Shown one piece after another: positions 10,897 through 21,345 of a stretch of 64,000 nucleotides of DNA; position 1 is the stretch's first letter; each line of letters begins with the position of its first letter. The notes under the pieces are model-generated. The model did not search any database and had not been told where the DNA came from. It saw nothing but the letters and a program-made list of their open reading frames with translations. Source of the DNA: Erythroxylum novogranatense (lineage: Eukaryota; Streptophyta; Magnoliopsida; Malpighiales; Erythroxylaceae); assembly GCA_029891385.1 (NCBI GenBank), contig CM057231.1, forward strand, positions 17,456,300 through 17,520,299. The letters are read 5' to 3'. A program made the translations under genes and the position numbers.

Positions 10897-12287
10897 ATAG
10901 GATAAAGTATGATGAGAATGGTGAAGCAATCAAGAATAAATCAAGGTTAGTAGCTCAAGGATTTTATTAAGAAGAAGGCCTTAATTATAATGAGACATAT
11001 GCTCCTATGGCTCGATTAGAGGCAATTAGATTGTTATGTGCTTTTGCGTCATATAAAAGAATCAAATTAAATCAAATAGACATCAAGAGTGCGTTTCTAA
11101 ATGGATATATTCAAGAGGAAGTCTATGTCAAACAACCACTGGGATTTGAAGATCATGAACGTCCGGATTATGTCTACAAACTCAAGAAGGCACTCTATGG
11201 GTTAAAGCAAGCACCTAGAGCTTGGTATGAAAGGTTAAGTAATTTTCTAACTCTACATGGGTATGTTCGTGGTAAGATTGATAATACATTGTTTATCAAA
11301 CATGTTGATCAAGATATGCTAATTTGTCAAATATATGTTGATGATATTGTGTTTGGTGCTACTAATGAATTTTTGTGCAAAGAATTTAGTGATTTAATGC
11401 AAAGTGAATTTGAGATGAGCATGATTGGAGAACTCAAGTTCTTTCTTGGATTGCAAATCAAGCAACACAAAAATGGCATCTTCATTCACCAATCAAAGTA
11501 TACCAAGGAGCTTCTAAAGAAGTTCAAAATGGAAGGATGCAAAGTGGCAGCTACACCAATGGCAACTAATGTGGTCTTGGAGAAATATGAATATGAAGAA
11601 GATGTTGATCAAAAGCTTTATAGAGGTATGATCGGATCTCTCTTATATTTGACTACTTCTAGACCTGATATTATGTTTGCTGCGTGTCTTTGTGCTAGAT
11701 TTCAATCCTATCCTAAAATCTCTCATTTAAGTGCTTGTAAAAGAATTTTCAGATATTTGAGTAGAACTGTTAATCATGGTTTATGCTACCCCAGTTGTGA
11801 ATCATTTTATTTATATGCTTATAGTGATGCTGATCATGGTGGTTGTAGGATAGATAGAAAAAGCACTAGTGGTTTGTGTCATTTCTTAGGATCATCTTTG
11901 ATCTCTTGGGCAAGTAAAAAGCAAGTTAGTGTAGCTATTTCCACTGCTGAATCTGAATATGTAGCAGCTGGAAGTGCATGTGCTCAAGTTCTTTGGATTA
12001 AACATCAATTGCTTGATTATGGTGTTGTGGTTAAAAATATTCCTATTTATTGTGATAATACCAGTACAATTTGTTTGAGTAAAAATCCAATTTTGCATAG
12101 TAGAACAAAGCATATAGAAATTAGACATCATTTTATACGTGATCATTGCTTGGAAGGTGAAATTTGTTTGAAGCATGTATCTTCTAGTGACCAATTAGCT
12201 GATATATTTACTAAACCCCTTAAGGAAGATGTGTTTGTGAACATCAAATTGAAACTTGGTATGTGTGATTTAAATTTGCTTGGTTGA
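10875..12287 (+). pseudogene. Copia 1 reverse transcriptase and RNase H
   Basis: After the frameshift the RT frame reads IIGVKWVNRIKYDENG, then a stop (TAA near 10968, in RLVAQGFY-stop). From 11007 it is open for 426 residues. Key motifs, numbered from 11007: DIKSAFLNG near 25, LYGLKQAPRAWY near 63, the YVDD active site at 110-113, FFLGLQI near 146. RNase H follows with SDADHGG near 273, RKSTSG near 284, TAESEY at 313-318 and YCDN near 348. It ends IFTKPLKEDVF, then LGMCDLNLLG. RT copies the element's RNA and RNase H removes it. The catalytic residues are preserved, but the frame has one shift and one stop upstream. Confidence 0.92.
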
Positions 12288-12420
12288 TTTTTAATTTGCT
12301 GCATACATTAGTACATTGAAATGGTCAAAACATGAGGTAAAAATGCAACTCCATCAGAAGGATACATCATCATGCTCTACACTTGGGCTAAAAAGTGATT
12401 GATTTAGAGGTTTGCAACAT

Positions 12421-12745
12421 TCCCATCGACTACTTGGAGTCTAAGTTGACTGAGGTCGAGCAATTGTTCAAGTTGGTTCAACTTTTTATTATTATAGTCG
12501 ACTAACAATTTATGACTAGTCGACTAATTCTCCTAGTTTTTCCAAACCAGTCGACTAACAATACTCAACCAGTCGACTAGTTTTCCCTCAGATAACCCCC
12601 ACTTATCCTTTTAATTTTATTAGTTGACTACTCTCATACTAGTCGACTATAAGAATTCTAGAACCCTTTTAAAAACCTCACTTTCCCCAATCATTCCAAA
12701 TAGCTCTTTTCCTCTCCCTCGCAAATTTTTCATGCTAGTCGACTA
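12421..12745 (+). promoter_or_regulatory. AGTCGACTA motif array between pol and accessory gene
   Basis: Seven or eight copies of AGTCGACTA or a one-base variant occur near 12495, 12517, 12549, 12571, 12621 (TTGAC variant), 12641 and 12736, with weaker ones from 12425. Apart from this motif the stretch does not look like the LTR, yet the motif is the same as the one arrayed in both LTRs. It lies directly upstream of the accessory gene, so a promoter or protein-binding role is plausible but not shown. Confidence 0.7.
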
Positions 12746-12923
12746 CTTTCCCCTGTTTTTCTCAAATTCACCATACCCACTGTCAATCGATCCTCACCTT
12801 CACCAAACCCATTGATTAATTCATCAAATCATCATCCTTCTCTCAAAATCCTCTTTTGTCACTCCTCAAACCCTAACATTCGAATTTCACTTCTTCTTCC
12901 TTAAATCCCTCTCTAATCTTTTA

Positions 12924-14225
12924 ATGGCTCTACGCAAGACTAGTGGAAAAGGAAAGAAGGCTGCCACTCCTCCACGAGGTCCAAGGGTCTGTGGGTCTTC
13001 CTCTAGAGGCGGTAGTGAAAGAGAAAATGAAGAAGTGGAAGCAAGGTTCATCTCCCGCGATGCTCAGACCTTATATCATACGTTGCTCAAACATGAGGTA
13101 CTAATACCCTTTATGAGATTTGATTGTACTGAATTAGAGCAAAGTGAATACAAGGATTTATTTTCTGAAATCACGAGTTATGGGTTGCGTTATTTCTTGG
13201 GTTATACCGATGACATCTATGAGGATATGGTGAGGGAGTTCTATGCTAATCTTGTGGTAGTTAGAAGCAATGTAGATACGGGAATGCACTTGAAATCTCA
13301 CATTCAGGGAAAAGAGATGTTTATTTGTGAAGACTATTTGTCTAGAGGATTTCAATTGCCTAAAGCTGGAGTTAGGCCTAATGTCTCTTTGTTAGATTGG
13401 GATATCTTAAGGCATGAGGATGGTGAGACAGATGAGGAGGCTGAGGATAACTTCGGTTACACTGAGTCCAAGGGTGATGATTTGCTTGCAAGACTATGTT
13501 CAGATGATTCGCCACCTTTTGAGGCAATGGATTTGCCTTTGAACTATAGGCTACTACATTATACAATCAATCGTGTGGTATATCCCAAAAAGGCAAGCAA
13601 CAATCATATCACAAACTTGGATAAGGAGATACTTTGGCACTTGGAGGAAGGACGGAAAATAAATTTTCCAAGCTTGATCATACAAATGATGAGAAAGAAA
13701 GCTAATTTGTTAAAGGGTGAACTCAAGGGAAAAACTGCAAAGCATAAAGGCATGCCCTATGGAGCACTGATCACTCACATGGCCAGGCTTCAAAAATGTA
13801 ATCTCAAGGCCTATGACCATTATCCCTATCCTCAGAGTTGGAGATTCACTCCATATAATCTCCGCAGCATGAAACTGGTCAAAACGGTGGAGAAAGGATG
13901 GGTTTATTCGTATCATGTGGAGAAGCTAGGTCTGACATTGGAGAGTGAGCAAGCACCTAAGAGGCAGCATATCAAGAGGACAACTGATCGCCCTAGCAGT
14001 TCCAGACCCAGTAATATGCAACGGAGTGAAGTTTCTCAAGCTGACCTTCAGGCGATTCGAGATCAGCTGGAAGAGATGAATGAACGCAATGATGATCAGA
14101 TGGATATGCTCATGATTATGGAGAAAAATATTGATGATCAACGTAGTATGCTTAACCATTTGGAGAAGAATATCAAGAAGATCTTTGATAAGTTAGGTTG
14201 TAGGCATGATGATTCTTCATCATGA
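12924..14225 (+). CDS. Copia accessory protein, plant transposon protein domain plus coiled coil, 433 aa
   Basis: This is the longest undamaged frame in the window. Residues 1-36 are basic and Ser/Gly-rich. Residues 40-145 contain MVREFYANL (102-110) and HIQGKEMF (126-133), the signature pattern of the putative plant transposon protein domain (the family often called Transposase_32). INFPSLIIQMM (246-256) and GMPYGALITH (276-285) follow, which also recur in the equivalent gene of Copia element 2. Residues 345-366 are basic and Ser-rich, and 372-422 look like a coiled coil (LEEMNERNDDQMDM and onward). I see no signal peptide or membrane segment, so it is not envelope-like. It lies between pol and the 3' LTR with an array of LTR-type motifs upstream. 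Its function is unknown. A nucleic-acid-binding or regulatory role is an inference from the basic ends, the coiled coil and the motif array. Confidence 0.85.
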   Translation: MALRKTSGKGKKAATPPRGPRVCGSSSRGGSERENEEVEARFISRDAQTLYHTLLKHEVLIPFMRFDCTELEQSEYKDLFSEITSYGLRYFLGYTDDIYEDMVREFYANLVVVRSNVDTGMHLKSHIQGKEMFICEDYLSRGFQLPKAGVRPNVSLLDWDILRHEDGETDEEAEDNFGYTESKGDDLLARLCSDDSPPFEAMDLPLNYRLLHYTINRVVYPKKASNNHITNLDKEILWHLEEGRKINFPSLIIQMMRKKANLLKGELKGKTAKHKGMPYGALITHMARLQKCNLKAYDHYPYPQSWRFTPYNLRSMKLVKTVEKGWVYSYHVEKLGLTLESEQAPKRQHIKRTTDRPSSSRPSNMQRSEVSQADLQAIRDQLEEMNERNDDQMDMLMIMEKNIDDQRSMLNHLEKNIKKIFDKLGCRHDDSSS

Positions 14226-14720
14226 TGTGGCTTGCATTTTACCTTGACCGACATTATTTTCGTGTTCTCTTTCTAGTATGTGTGTTTTTATTATCCTATT
14301 TGTCCTTGAGTGCTTCTTAGGACTTCTTATGTTTGCTGGCCTTTTTGTTCCATAATGACTTTGCAATTACTTCTTCTTCTTTGTGTTTGTTATTACTGAT
14401 TTTTTATGTTTCCTATATTTTATCTTCAAATTGCTTTATTTTTTATTATGACAAAAAGGGGGAGTCATAATGGAAATTGAATTGAAATCAATATTCACGT
14501 GATTACGGGGAAGTTAGATTGTTAAAATATCTGAGACCATCTTGATTTCCACTTCCTATATCAAAATTGATTTTACAAAGTTATTACATTCAATGACTTA
14601 TATGATTAAGGGGGAGCTTTCTAACCAAAATGACAAGGCTTTAAACCTTGATCAATATTTTCTTGTTTTCAATTCTTAAACAATTTCTAAGTATTTTGTC
14701 ATTATCAAAAAGGGGGAGAT
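14226..14720 (+). promoter_or_regulatory. 3' noncoding region with multiple polypurine tracts
   Basis: Three purine tracts of the same kind occur: CAAAAAGGGGGAG at 14452-14464, ATTAAGGGGGAG at 14605-14616, and CAAAAAGGGGGAGA at 14706-14719, next to the 3' LTR. The last is the plus-strand primer. Several such tracts in a row are a known trait of Sireviruses. Nothing else is seen between the accessory gene and the LTR. Confidence 0.85.
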
Positions 14721-15785
14721 TGTTGGACCATGGGTGGTTGACAAGTTAAATCCTACTTATGTTTTGATAATAATAAAATGAATAGAATTGGTTAAGAAAT
14801 TTTATTTCAGGTGTTTTTGATTGAAAGGAATCTAGAAGACATTATAAATCATTGAGGAATCAAGAAGGAAACAATTTTCAACATGATTTAGACATTAAAA
14901 ATCAAGATTATGGGAAGATTTTATTAAATGTATCCGTTGGAATTAGCAACAAGTCGACTAAGTATATCATAAGTCGACTAAGAATTAAGGATCATCAGAT
15001 GGGAGTTAAAACAAGTCGACTGATATGTTGCAAGTCGACTACAAATCAACTGAATAGGAACACTAGTCGACTATCATGTCACTAGTCAACTTATCGAGGA
15101 GCAAAGTTAAAGCCTGCAGTGAAATACGGTAACACTAGTCGACTATAACAACTCGACTAGTCGACTAACAGGTAGAGCTGGACAAGATTTATACGAATCA
15201 TTCACAAATGGAAAGGAGGGAGTTAAGGAACGGCCATAAGAAATCATGCAACGGCTAGAAAGGCTCACCAATGTCTATTTTCTTATCAGTATAAAGAGTG
15301 GATGATCAATGGAGAAAGATACCGAAGTTTAACAAGCAAAAAGACTCCTCTATTGCTCCAAAAGTTGCTCATTATTGCTCTTAGCTTGTTTCATATTTGT
15401 ATTGAGCATTGTTCTATCTTCTTTATCTCATTTCTCCTGTGCTAGTTGAGTGATCAATGAAAGGTCACTAGAGAGGTAGGATTTGTGCCGGAAATCAAAT
15501 CGTTTGTAAAGGTAACTTGAGCCGGAAGTCAAGTGGCATTGTAAAAGTTCACACTAAACTAAAAAGTGTATAGTAAAGTGGTTTGCCAAATCCTAAGTGG
15601 GAGCTTAGGTAAAGGACGTAGGTCTTAGCACCGAACCTCTATAAAAACAGTGTTTGCTCTTCTTCCTTACTCTTTACATTTAAATTTATTTAAATTGTTT
15701 TTGTGTGAATTAACTTATGATTTTATTGTATAATTTTACAAAAAGCTTTAAAGATCTATTCAACCCCCCTTCTAGATCATTTACA
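14721..15785 (+). repeat. Copia 1 3' LTR
   Basis: Nearly the same as the 5' LTR, with scattered single-base differences and one or two short indels. The AGTCGACTA array lies at 14951-15171. Some motifs that are mutated in the 5' LTR are intact here (14971 and 15032) and one is mutated here only (15083), so the ancestral array had more intact copies than either LTR shows alone. It ends at 15785, followed by the target duplication TTGTA. Confidence 0.93.
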
Positions 15786-16330
15786 TTGTAGCTTATCTTT
15801 CTAGCTTTCCAACAGTAGATAGTATGAAATTTTTGGACATCGGAGTCGAAAGTTATGATCCTTACAAATGGAGATGCTTAGGAGTATAGAATGTAAACTT
15901 CTTCTGGGTACTATTCATCTTGTATCGTCTGGTCCAATTTTGACCTTGTAGATGATAGAATCTATCTTCAAGGTCTTTATGTAAGTTATAGATCTTGCAT
16001 TCTTCTTTCAAAACATCCAAGAATAACCTTGATCCGATATCTCTAGAGAAAGTTATGCTAATTGCAAAACATCTTCTGTGTACTGTTCATAAACTTCTTT
16101 TAGGTACTGTTCATCTTGTATTATCTGGCCCAGTTCTGACCCTTTAGATGACAAAATCTTGCTTTGATGTCTTCATGAAAGTTGTAGATATTGAAGTCAT
16201 CTTTTAAACTATTAAGAATGACCTTGATCCGATACCTCTAGAGAAAGTTATGCGAATTGTAAAATATCTTCTGTGTACTATTCACAAATTTCTTCTATTT
16301 AATGTTCATAAACTTCATTAATTCGCTTTA
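15786..16330 (+). mobile_element. Gypsy-type LTR sequence, right part, with 195-bp tandem units
   Basis: It continues the sequence interrupted at 3738. It contains TTTCTAGCTTTCCAACAGTA and GGACATCGGAGTCGAAAGTT, close to the segment at 7300-7360 of the solo LTR. Two tandem units of about 195 bp follow (from about 15897 and 16091), each with GGTACT-TTCATCTTGTAT, CCTTGATCCGATA-CTCTAGAGAAAGTTATG and CATCTTCTGTGTACT-TTCA segments. It fades near 16330. Confidence 0.6.
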
Positions 16331-16747
16331 AGATCACAATCAATTAATAAAGAACGTGAACATCAAATTATTGAAAATGCCTTTTTATTAATCATAAAGA
16401 TTTGTAGAATAAGTGCTACAGGCGATTGCCTTTAGAGCGCTTCTCTAGCATATCTTAAACAATATGAATAATATATTTTCATTCAATCATCATAATTAAT
16501 TACATTATGATTGGGCTCTTCAACGCTGATATATTATGCTAAAGTATCATCATTGTCATATAATTCATCCTCAATATAGTCTTCTTCTCTTTCAATGATA
16601 AGATTGGCTTGTAGTCATCCACTTGTATTATATTGGCATCAATATCTCTCATATGAAATGATGACATATCTGTATCTTTTATTTAAAGGACTTCAGTATT
16701 AAACTTAGATTAAATCTTTTGATATACTTCATCCTCAACCTTAGTCA

Positions 16748-17215
16748 TTAGACCATTATCCCTTTCACAAAAATTGAAGAGATTTGAGTAACTTTCAATA
16801 ACTTCCCAAAATTATCTTTTTTAATACTACCAATTATGTTAGGCATGCTAGTTTCATTCATAGTCTCCATATAATTCGTATAATCCTCTAACATTTCGCT
16901 AATCCTATCATCGCCATCATCATTAATATCATAATCTTTTACATCGTTGTTGTTACTATCATCATAACTTGTACAAAAACTTCTACTGCAACTTGCTTCC
17001 TTACAATCGCTATGATAAAGCCATGGAATATAGAATTTATCTATGCTTAAGATTAGCAAGTGATTATATACCACATATAGAATTTGCAAGTTTATATTTA
17101 AGCAATAGATGCATGGACAATGAATACAACATTCATCACCCATTTGATCTTTTACAAATTCCATGAAACTCTTAACTCCTTCTATGTATTCAGTAGACCA
17201 TTTTTGATAAGACAT
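16748..17215 (-). pseudogene. TNP2-type transposase N-terminal fragment (transposase-associated domain)
   Basis: The 155-residue frame has the features of the transposase-associated domain at the N-terminus of CACTA TNP2 proteins: SYQKWSTEYIEGVKSFMEF, then CIHCPCIYC, then IDKFYIPWLYH, followed by an Asp/Asn-rich linker. The catalytic core that should follow is absent. Downstream (below 16748) only scattered, stop-filled coding similarity such as FHMRDINANII is seen. It cannot act as a transposase. Confidence 0.75.
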
Positions 17216-17279
17216 CCAAGTTTTATCTATCTAGATATATAAATAAAATTAAAGAACTGAGCCATTAAATGTAACCTTT

Positions 17280-17835
17280 GTTCTATATAACATAATAATA
17301 AATCAATTAAAACAAAACTAAGGTACGTGACATTATTTACATCTATGAATCGAGAAAGGGACTTCTCACTGTGACTCTTAAGCTCGTGGTATATTTCACC
17401 GATAAGCCTCATAGGAGTTGCATCATGAGTTTTTAGTCTATATACCATCCTATAAGTTTATTATGCCTTAAAACATTGTTAATTTTACTGACTATACTAC
17501 TTACTACTTCAATTTTTTGATCGAAGTTCGTATACTAAGTTTGAATTTAAACAAACACTAAGGTACATAGTGTTGTTTACAACTTTGAATCAAGAAAGGG
17601 ACTTCTAGTTATGACTCTTAAGCTTGTGGTATATTTCACTGATAAGCCTAATGAGAGTTGCATGAGAGTTTCCAGCCTATATACCATCCAACGGGTTTAT
17701 TATGCCTCAAATCATTGTCAATTTTACATGACTATACTACTTACTACTTTAATTTTTTGATTCAAGTTTATACGAGTTTATTATGCCTCAAATCATTGTG
17801 AAATTACATGACTATACTACTAACTACTTGTCATA
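17280..17835. repeat. 240-bp tandem duplication plus a partial third copy
   Basis: GAAAGGGACTTCT with its surroundings (CTTGTGGTATATTTCAC, TTTATTATGCCTCAAA) occurs near 17353 and again near 17593, giving a period of 240 bp. A shorter piece (TTTATTATGCCTCAAATCAT) repeats again near 17777. It lies just upstream of the TNP2 fragment. Confidence 0.75.
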
Positions 17836-19320
17836 GTCAATATAAGTTTTCAAAATGTCTAATTAGAAGTTCTCATAATGAGTACTACTTAATGTCTAAT
17901 TATAGTAGACATTAATTAGTTGGAGGACTTACTTGGATGGAGACAACCGAAATTGTCTTCTAAGAAGGACGAGGTTGGACGATTATTCATGATCTTTAAT
18001 AAAGTTATCTATTGAATTTATACTTTTCACAATTTTATAACTAAAGTTTGTGGAGTCATAATTAATAATTTGGTATTGAAACATTTTCTATTGTTTGATA
18101 TTGAAGCCATAAAGTATATTTGTTATTTTACGAAAAAATACAAATATTTGTTGGAATTTATTGAAATAATTGAAATTCAGTTAAGTAGCCTCTGGATGGG
18201 AGAACTATCACTTCACTTTATTTGCAGGATTCTTATCTATCGTTTTAAAATTTTAAAATTTTATTTAAGGAAATCTTTACACTTGTTACTATTAGAACAA
18301 AAAATTTATGTGTCATGATTATTTTTCCTTTGCTCTCACTCACTGCAATCCTACCCTTGGGTACATATCATAAGGGACTTAAATTACATTTTAATGTAAT
18401 GACGGAGTTAAGTAAAGCATAAACTTCCATTTGGAGTGGCACATAAGAGCATTCATACTTGTTATTTAAGTTCATTCCAACTAACACCAAATCAATAATA
18501 ACTACCATGCTTCTTATATTCTAGATATTGAATTACCTTCAAATCAATCAACATATTATTATTTTAACTTCATTAACTACTGGTTTTACTTCTTTGAATG
18601 AACTTTGCACTTTTCACTGAAGCACCTACAATAGCAGAACACTTCCATCATTCAACATCAATATAATAGTTAATTCATGAAACACCTTACAAGCATCAAA
18701 AACTAATCCTAATATCACAAACAAAATCTCATCTTTTCCCTTCTGTCACTAACATTAACACATTCAATTTGTTTTCTAATCATAGACAACCCAAACCAAC
18801 GAATACAACTCAATATATTAAGCATAAATTCATCCCAACATCACACGACTGTCCAATTTTCTCGCAATACTAAAATTAAACACCTGATGACGTACCTATA
18901 CGAAGGAGAGAAGATAAAACCACACAAGAGAAGACATAGCTAGACCATGAAGAAGAGGTCATCCAAAGAAGATGGAAGGTCATCGGTAGTATAGGGAGAG
19001 AGTGAAGAACAAAAAAACAAGCCAGAGAGGGAAAACAGTGGGAAAAATTAGGGGGGGGGGAAAATTGTTAAATAGAAACAAAAATGACGTCGTTTGTCTA
19101 TAGAAAAAAGACAAACGATGCTGTTTAATTTTTTAAAAAGAGTTCAATAAATTTTGCAACACTTCCTAAAAACGTCGCTATTTCGTTACAAAATAAACTT
19201 TTTTTTATGACTATTACATATATTTATCAGTAAATGCCATTTTTTGTGACTAATTTGTTAAATAGTCACTAAATATAAGCTTTGGTGATGAAATTCTCAA
19301 ATAGTCATCAAATCTATATA

Positions 19321-20574
19321 TTTTGCACATTTTCTATTTTCCTTTAATATATAAATAATATAAAATAATTTACAATTTATTTATAGTAAATAGAGTTTTG
19401 TAACACCAACTTATATATTTTAAAAGATATTAATAAGAAGAATTAATTTATTTATAATTTTATATTTATTGAAATTTCTCTTTGTAATATAAATTTTCTA
19501 AAATTGTTACCTAATTTATAACATAATCCATTGTTTACATTATTGTAAGTTTTTTTAATTGATTACATCTCAATACGTATAATGAATTTTGGTTACCATT
19601 ATGTACATGATTATGGACATTGACACCAAATGGTAAATTATTCCTTGCATAATCCAAGATGAAGTCATTTTGTTTAATAGAAAACGGTGTCATTTTCTAC
19701 TAGGTTATTAACACAAAAATGAACCTCTCTTCGTTTTTGTGTTAGCCATCATCATTCCTCTTCATTTACCCTCCAATAAGGGTCATCCCCTCTGTTGTGA
19801 TCATCTCTTGTGTTCTGGTTGTCACCGTCGAAGAAGCGTTATTATTATGTTGGTATTGTTCTTCTTTTTTATTTTCAAACCCTCATTGTTATGCTCTATT
19901 TATCTGCTATGTGTAAGAGTTTATTATGATTATTGTATTATGCTTATGGTGTATTGGTTTTTGTTTTTGTTTTTTTTATGTGTTTTGAAAATAGTTTCTT
20001 CTTTTTCTGTGTTGGATGTGTATGAGTCGTCTTTTTTTTTTCCCACCTTCCATGTTTGTTTGGCAAATGCCTCCTAATTATATGATAAAATGCTTAACTA
20101 AAGGCTACTTTTGAAACATATGTTTATGTACATATTTACATTTGACTATACCATTTATAGCATAAAAATGTATACATTAAAATGATTTTATTTGAATGTG
20201 TAATGAAGTTGCGATTACACACATCACTTAAAATTCAAATGGTCAAAAGAAAAAATATGGTCAATTGTGTTTTTGTGTTAGATATTACAGTTAAAACTCA
20301 AAACTAACAAACTATTACTCCTATTCTTAAAGACCAAATCTTTAAAGCATACAACCTTATATAATGGAGTTGCTCAAAATAAGTAAGCTAATTTAAAGCT
20401 AAATCTGCTAAACATAATAATTACATATTTACCATTATCAAACTTATTATCATTTGAAGTAGTCTCACTTGATAGATCACAAAATTAATACATTGCTAGA
20501 GTGTTGGAATATTCAAATAACACTTCCTCTATTGGCTTTTTAGAATTAATTTGATACCATTAATTCATTGCAAA
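19321..20574. other. AT-rich interval, nothing recognised
   Basis: The 112-residue open frame at 19739-20077 is made mostly of Phe/Leu-rich low-complexity codons from a T-rich tract and shows no family motif. No RNA gene or repeat border is evident. Confidence 0.5.
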
Positions 20575-21345
20575 ACGTCAACATGGCGGCTAGTTCTAGA
20601 TGGAGAAAACGAGTTCCGCTTGGAGGAAAGTGGCAAAATTGTCCAATATTAAGAACAAATTAATGCAAAACCAATCCCCTCATCAAAAATTAATCACCCT
20701 TTGCCTTCCATGACCAATCTTCTTCTTCAAGGTTTTTAGTATCATCATCCTAACTATTGCCTCTCTTTTTTTGATATTAGCATCTCATTTTTTGTTATAA
20801 AGCAATTATATGAACATATGATTGTATATACTATATGTTATGTTAAAGTTGTTCGAATATTCAAGAGAACATAGATAGAAATGGAGGTAGTGGTGATGTT
20901 CCAATGGTTCATACGTCATTAGGAAAATTGGTTGTTTCGAGATGGTGGTCGATTGCAACAACTATGCCTGTTCCTTGTGACAATCATGGAGTTTATCAGT
21001 CAGGTATGCATCTATTCAAATTTCACTTCCTAATATCATTTGATTTATATATGATTATTCTCTTCTCTATGCCCATTAGCTTAAATGTTTAGTATGTGAG
21101 GTTCATTTAATACCGTCATGCAAACTCAATCTGGGACATCGTTCACTATATCTTCTGCAAATTTAACTAAAGCAAAGAAGTTATTGGAAGAGGGTGTCAA
21201 TACACCAGATTATGAGGGTCGACGATCCTTAATTATTTCAATTGACGACCGATTGCATGCAAGGAGGCTTCTTGGGAATCCAGACATTGGAAACCCCTTC
21301 ACCATTTTTACTGACTCTAATGTCAATGCGAATCCAAGCAAATAA
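20575..21345 (+). pseudogene. BRCA2: BRCA2 pseudogene fragment (N-terminus and BRC repeats)
   Basis: BRCA2 loads RAD51 onto DNA during homologous recombination. Three pieces in the right order match plant BRCA2. Exon 1 (20575-20731): STWRLVLDGENEFRLEESG, then PLPSMTNLLLQG, as at the start of plant BRCA2. The start codon is ACG and a TAA lies near 20650. Exon 2 (about 20860-21003): GDVPMVHTSLGKLVVSRWW, a BRC-repeat-like FxTxxGK segment, ending at a GT donor (21004). Exon 3 (about 21112-21345): QTQSGTSFTISSANLTKAKK, a BRC repeat, then GRRSLIISIDDRLHARRLLG with NPDIG, another. Intron positions are kept, so this is a DNA-level copy and not a retrocopy. The OB-fold region is absent. Recognition is by memory of the family. 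The combined order of motifs makes chance unlikely. Confidence 0.75.

Larger units (their letters stand above)
3739..15785 (+). mobile_element. Copia element 1 (Sirevirus/SIRE-Maximus-like), full length
   Basis: The two LTRs (3739-4801 and 14721-15785) are direct repeats with TG and CA ends. The 5 bp TTGTA flanks both sides (3734-3738 and 15786-15790), which fixes the borders. Order inside is primer site, gag, a protease remnant, an integrase remnant, RT, RNase H, an accessory gene and multiple polypurine tracts. RT after integrase is the Copia order, and the long gag, the extra gene and the repeated polypurine tracts point to the Sirevirus lineage. A 3359-bp solo LTR (6054-9412) sits within gag, so the element's own length is about 8.7 kb. 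Stops in gag, a frameshift in protease, a deletion into integrase and further damage in pol make it non-autonomous. Confidence 0.93.
16330..19320 (-). mobile_element. CACTA/En-Spm remnant
   Basis: A TNP2-associated domain fragment lies on the minus strand at 16748-17215. At 16425-16455 there is GCTACAGGCGATTGCC with AGAGCGCTTC, and at 19165-19310 there are repeated AATAGTCAC/GTGACTAATTTG-like motifs (near 19240, 19265 and 19300). Both resemble subterminal sequence of CACTA elements. I could not find clear CACTA terminal repeats or a 3-bp duplication, so the borders are approximate. Confidence 0.45.

Noticed and set aside
12924..14225. Envelope-like gene, as reported for some Sireviruses
   Set aside because: No signal peptide or membrane segment is visible, and the motifs fit the plant transposon protein domain.
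19739..20077. 112-residue frame as a small membrane protein
   Set aside because: Hydrophobic residues come from T-rich low-complexity DNA. No start context or family motif.
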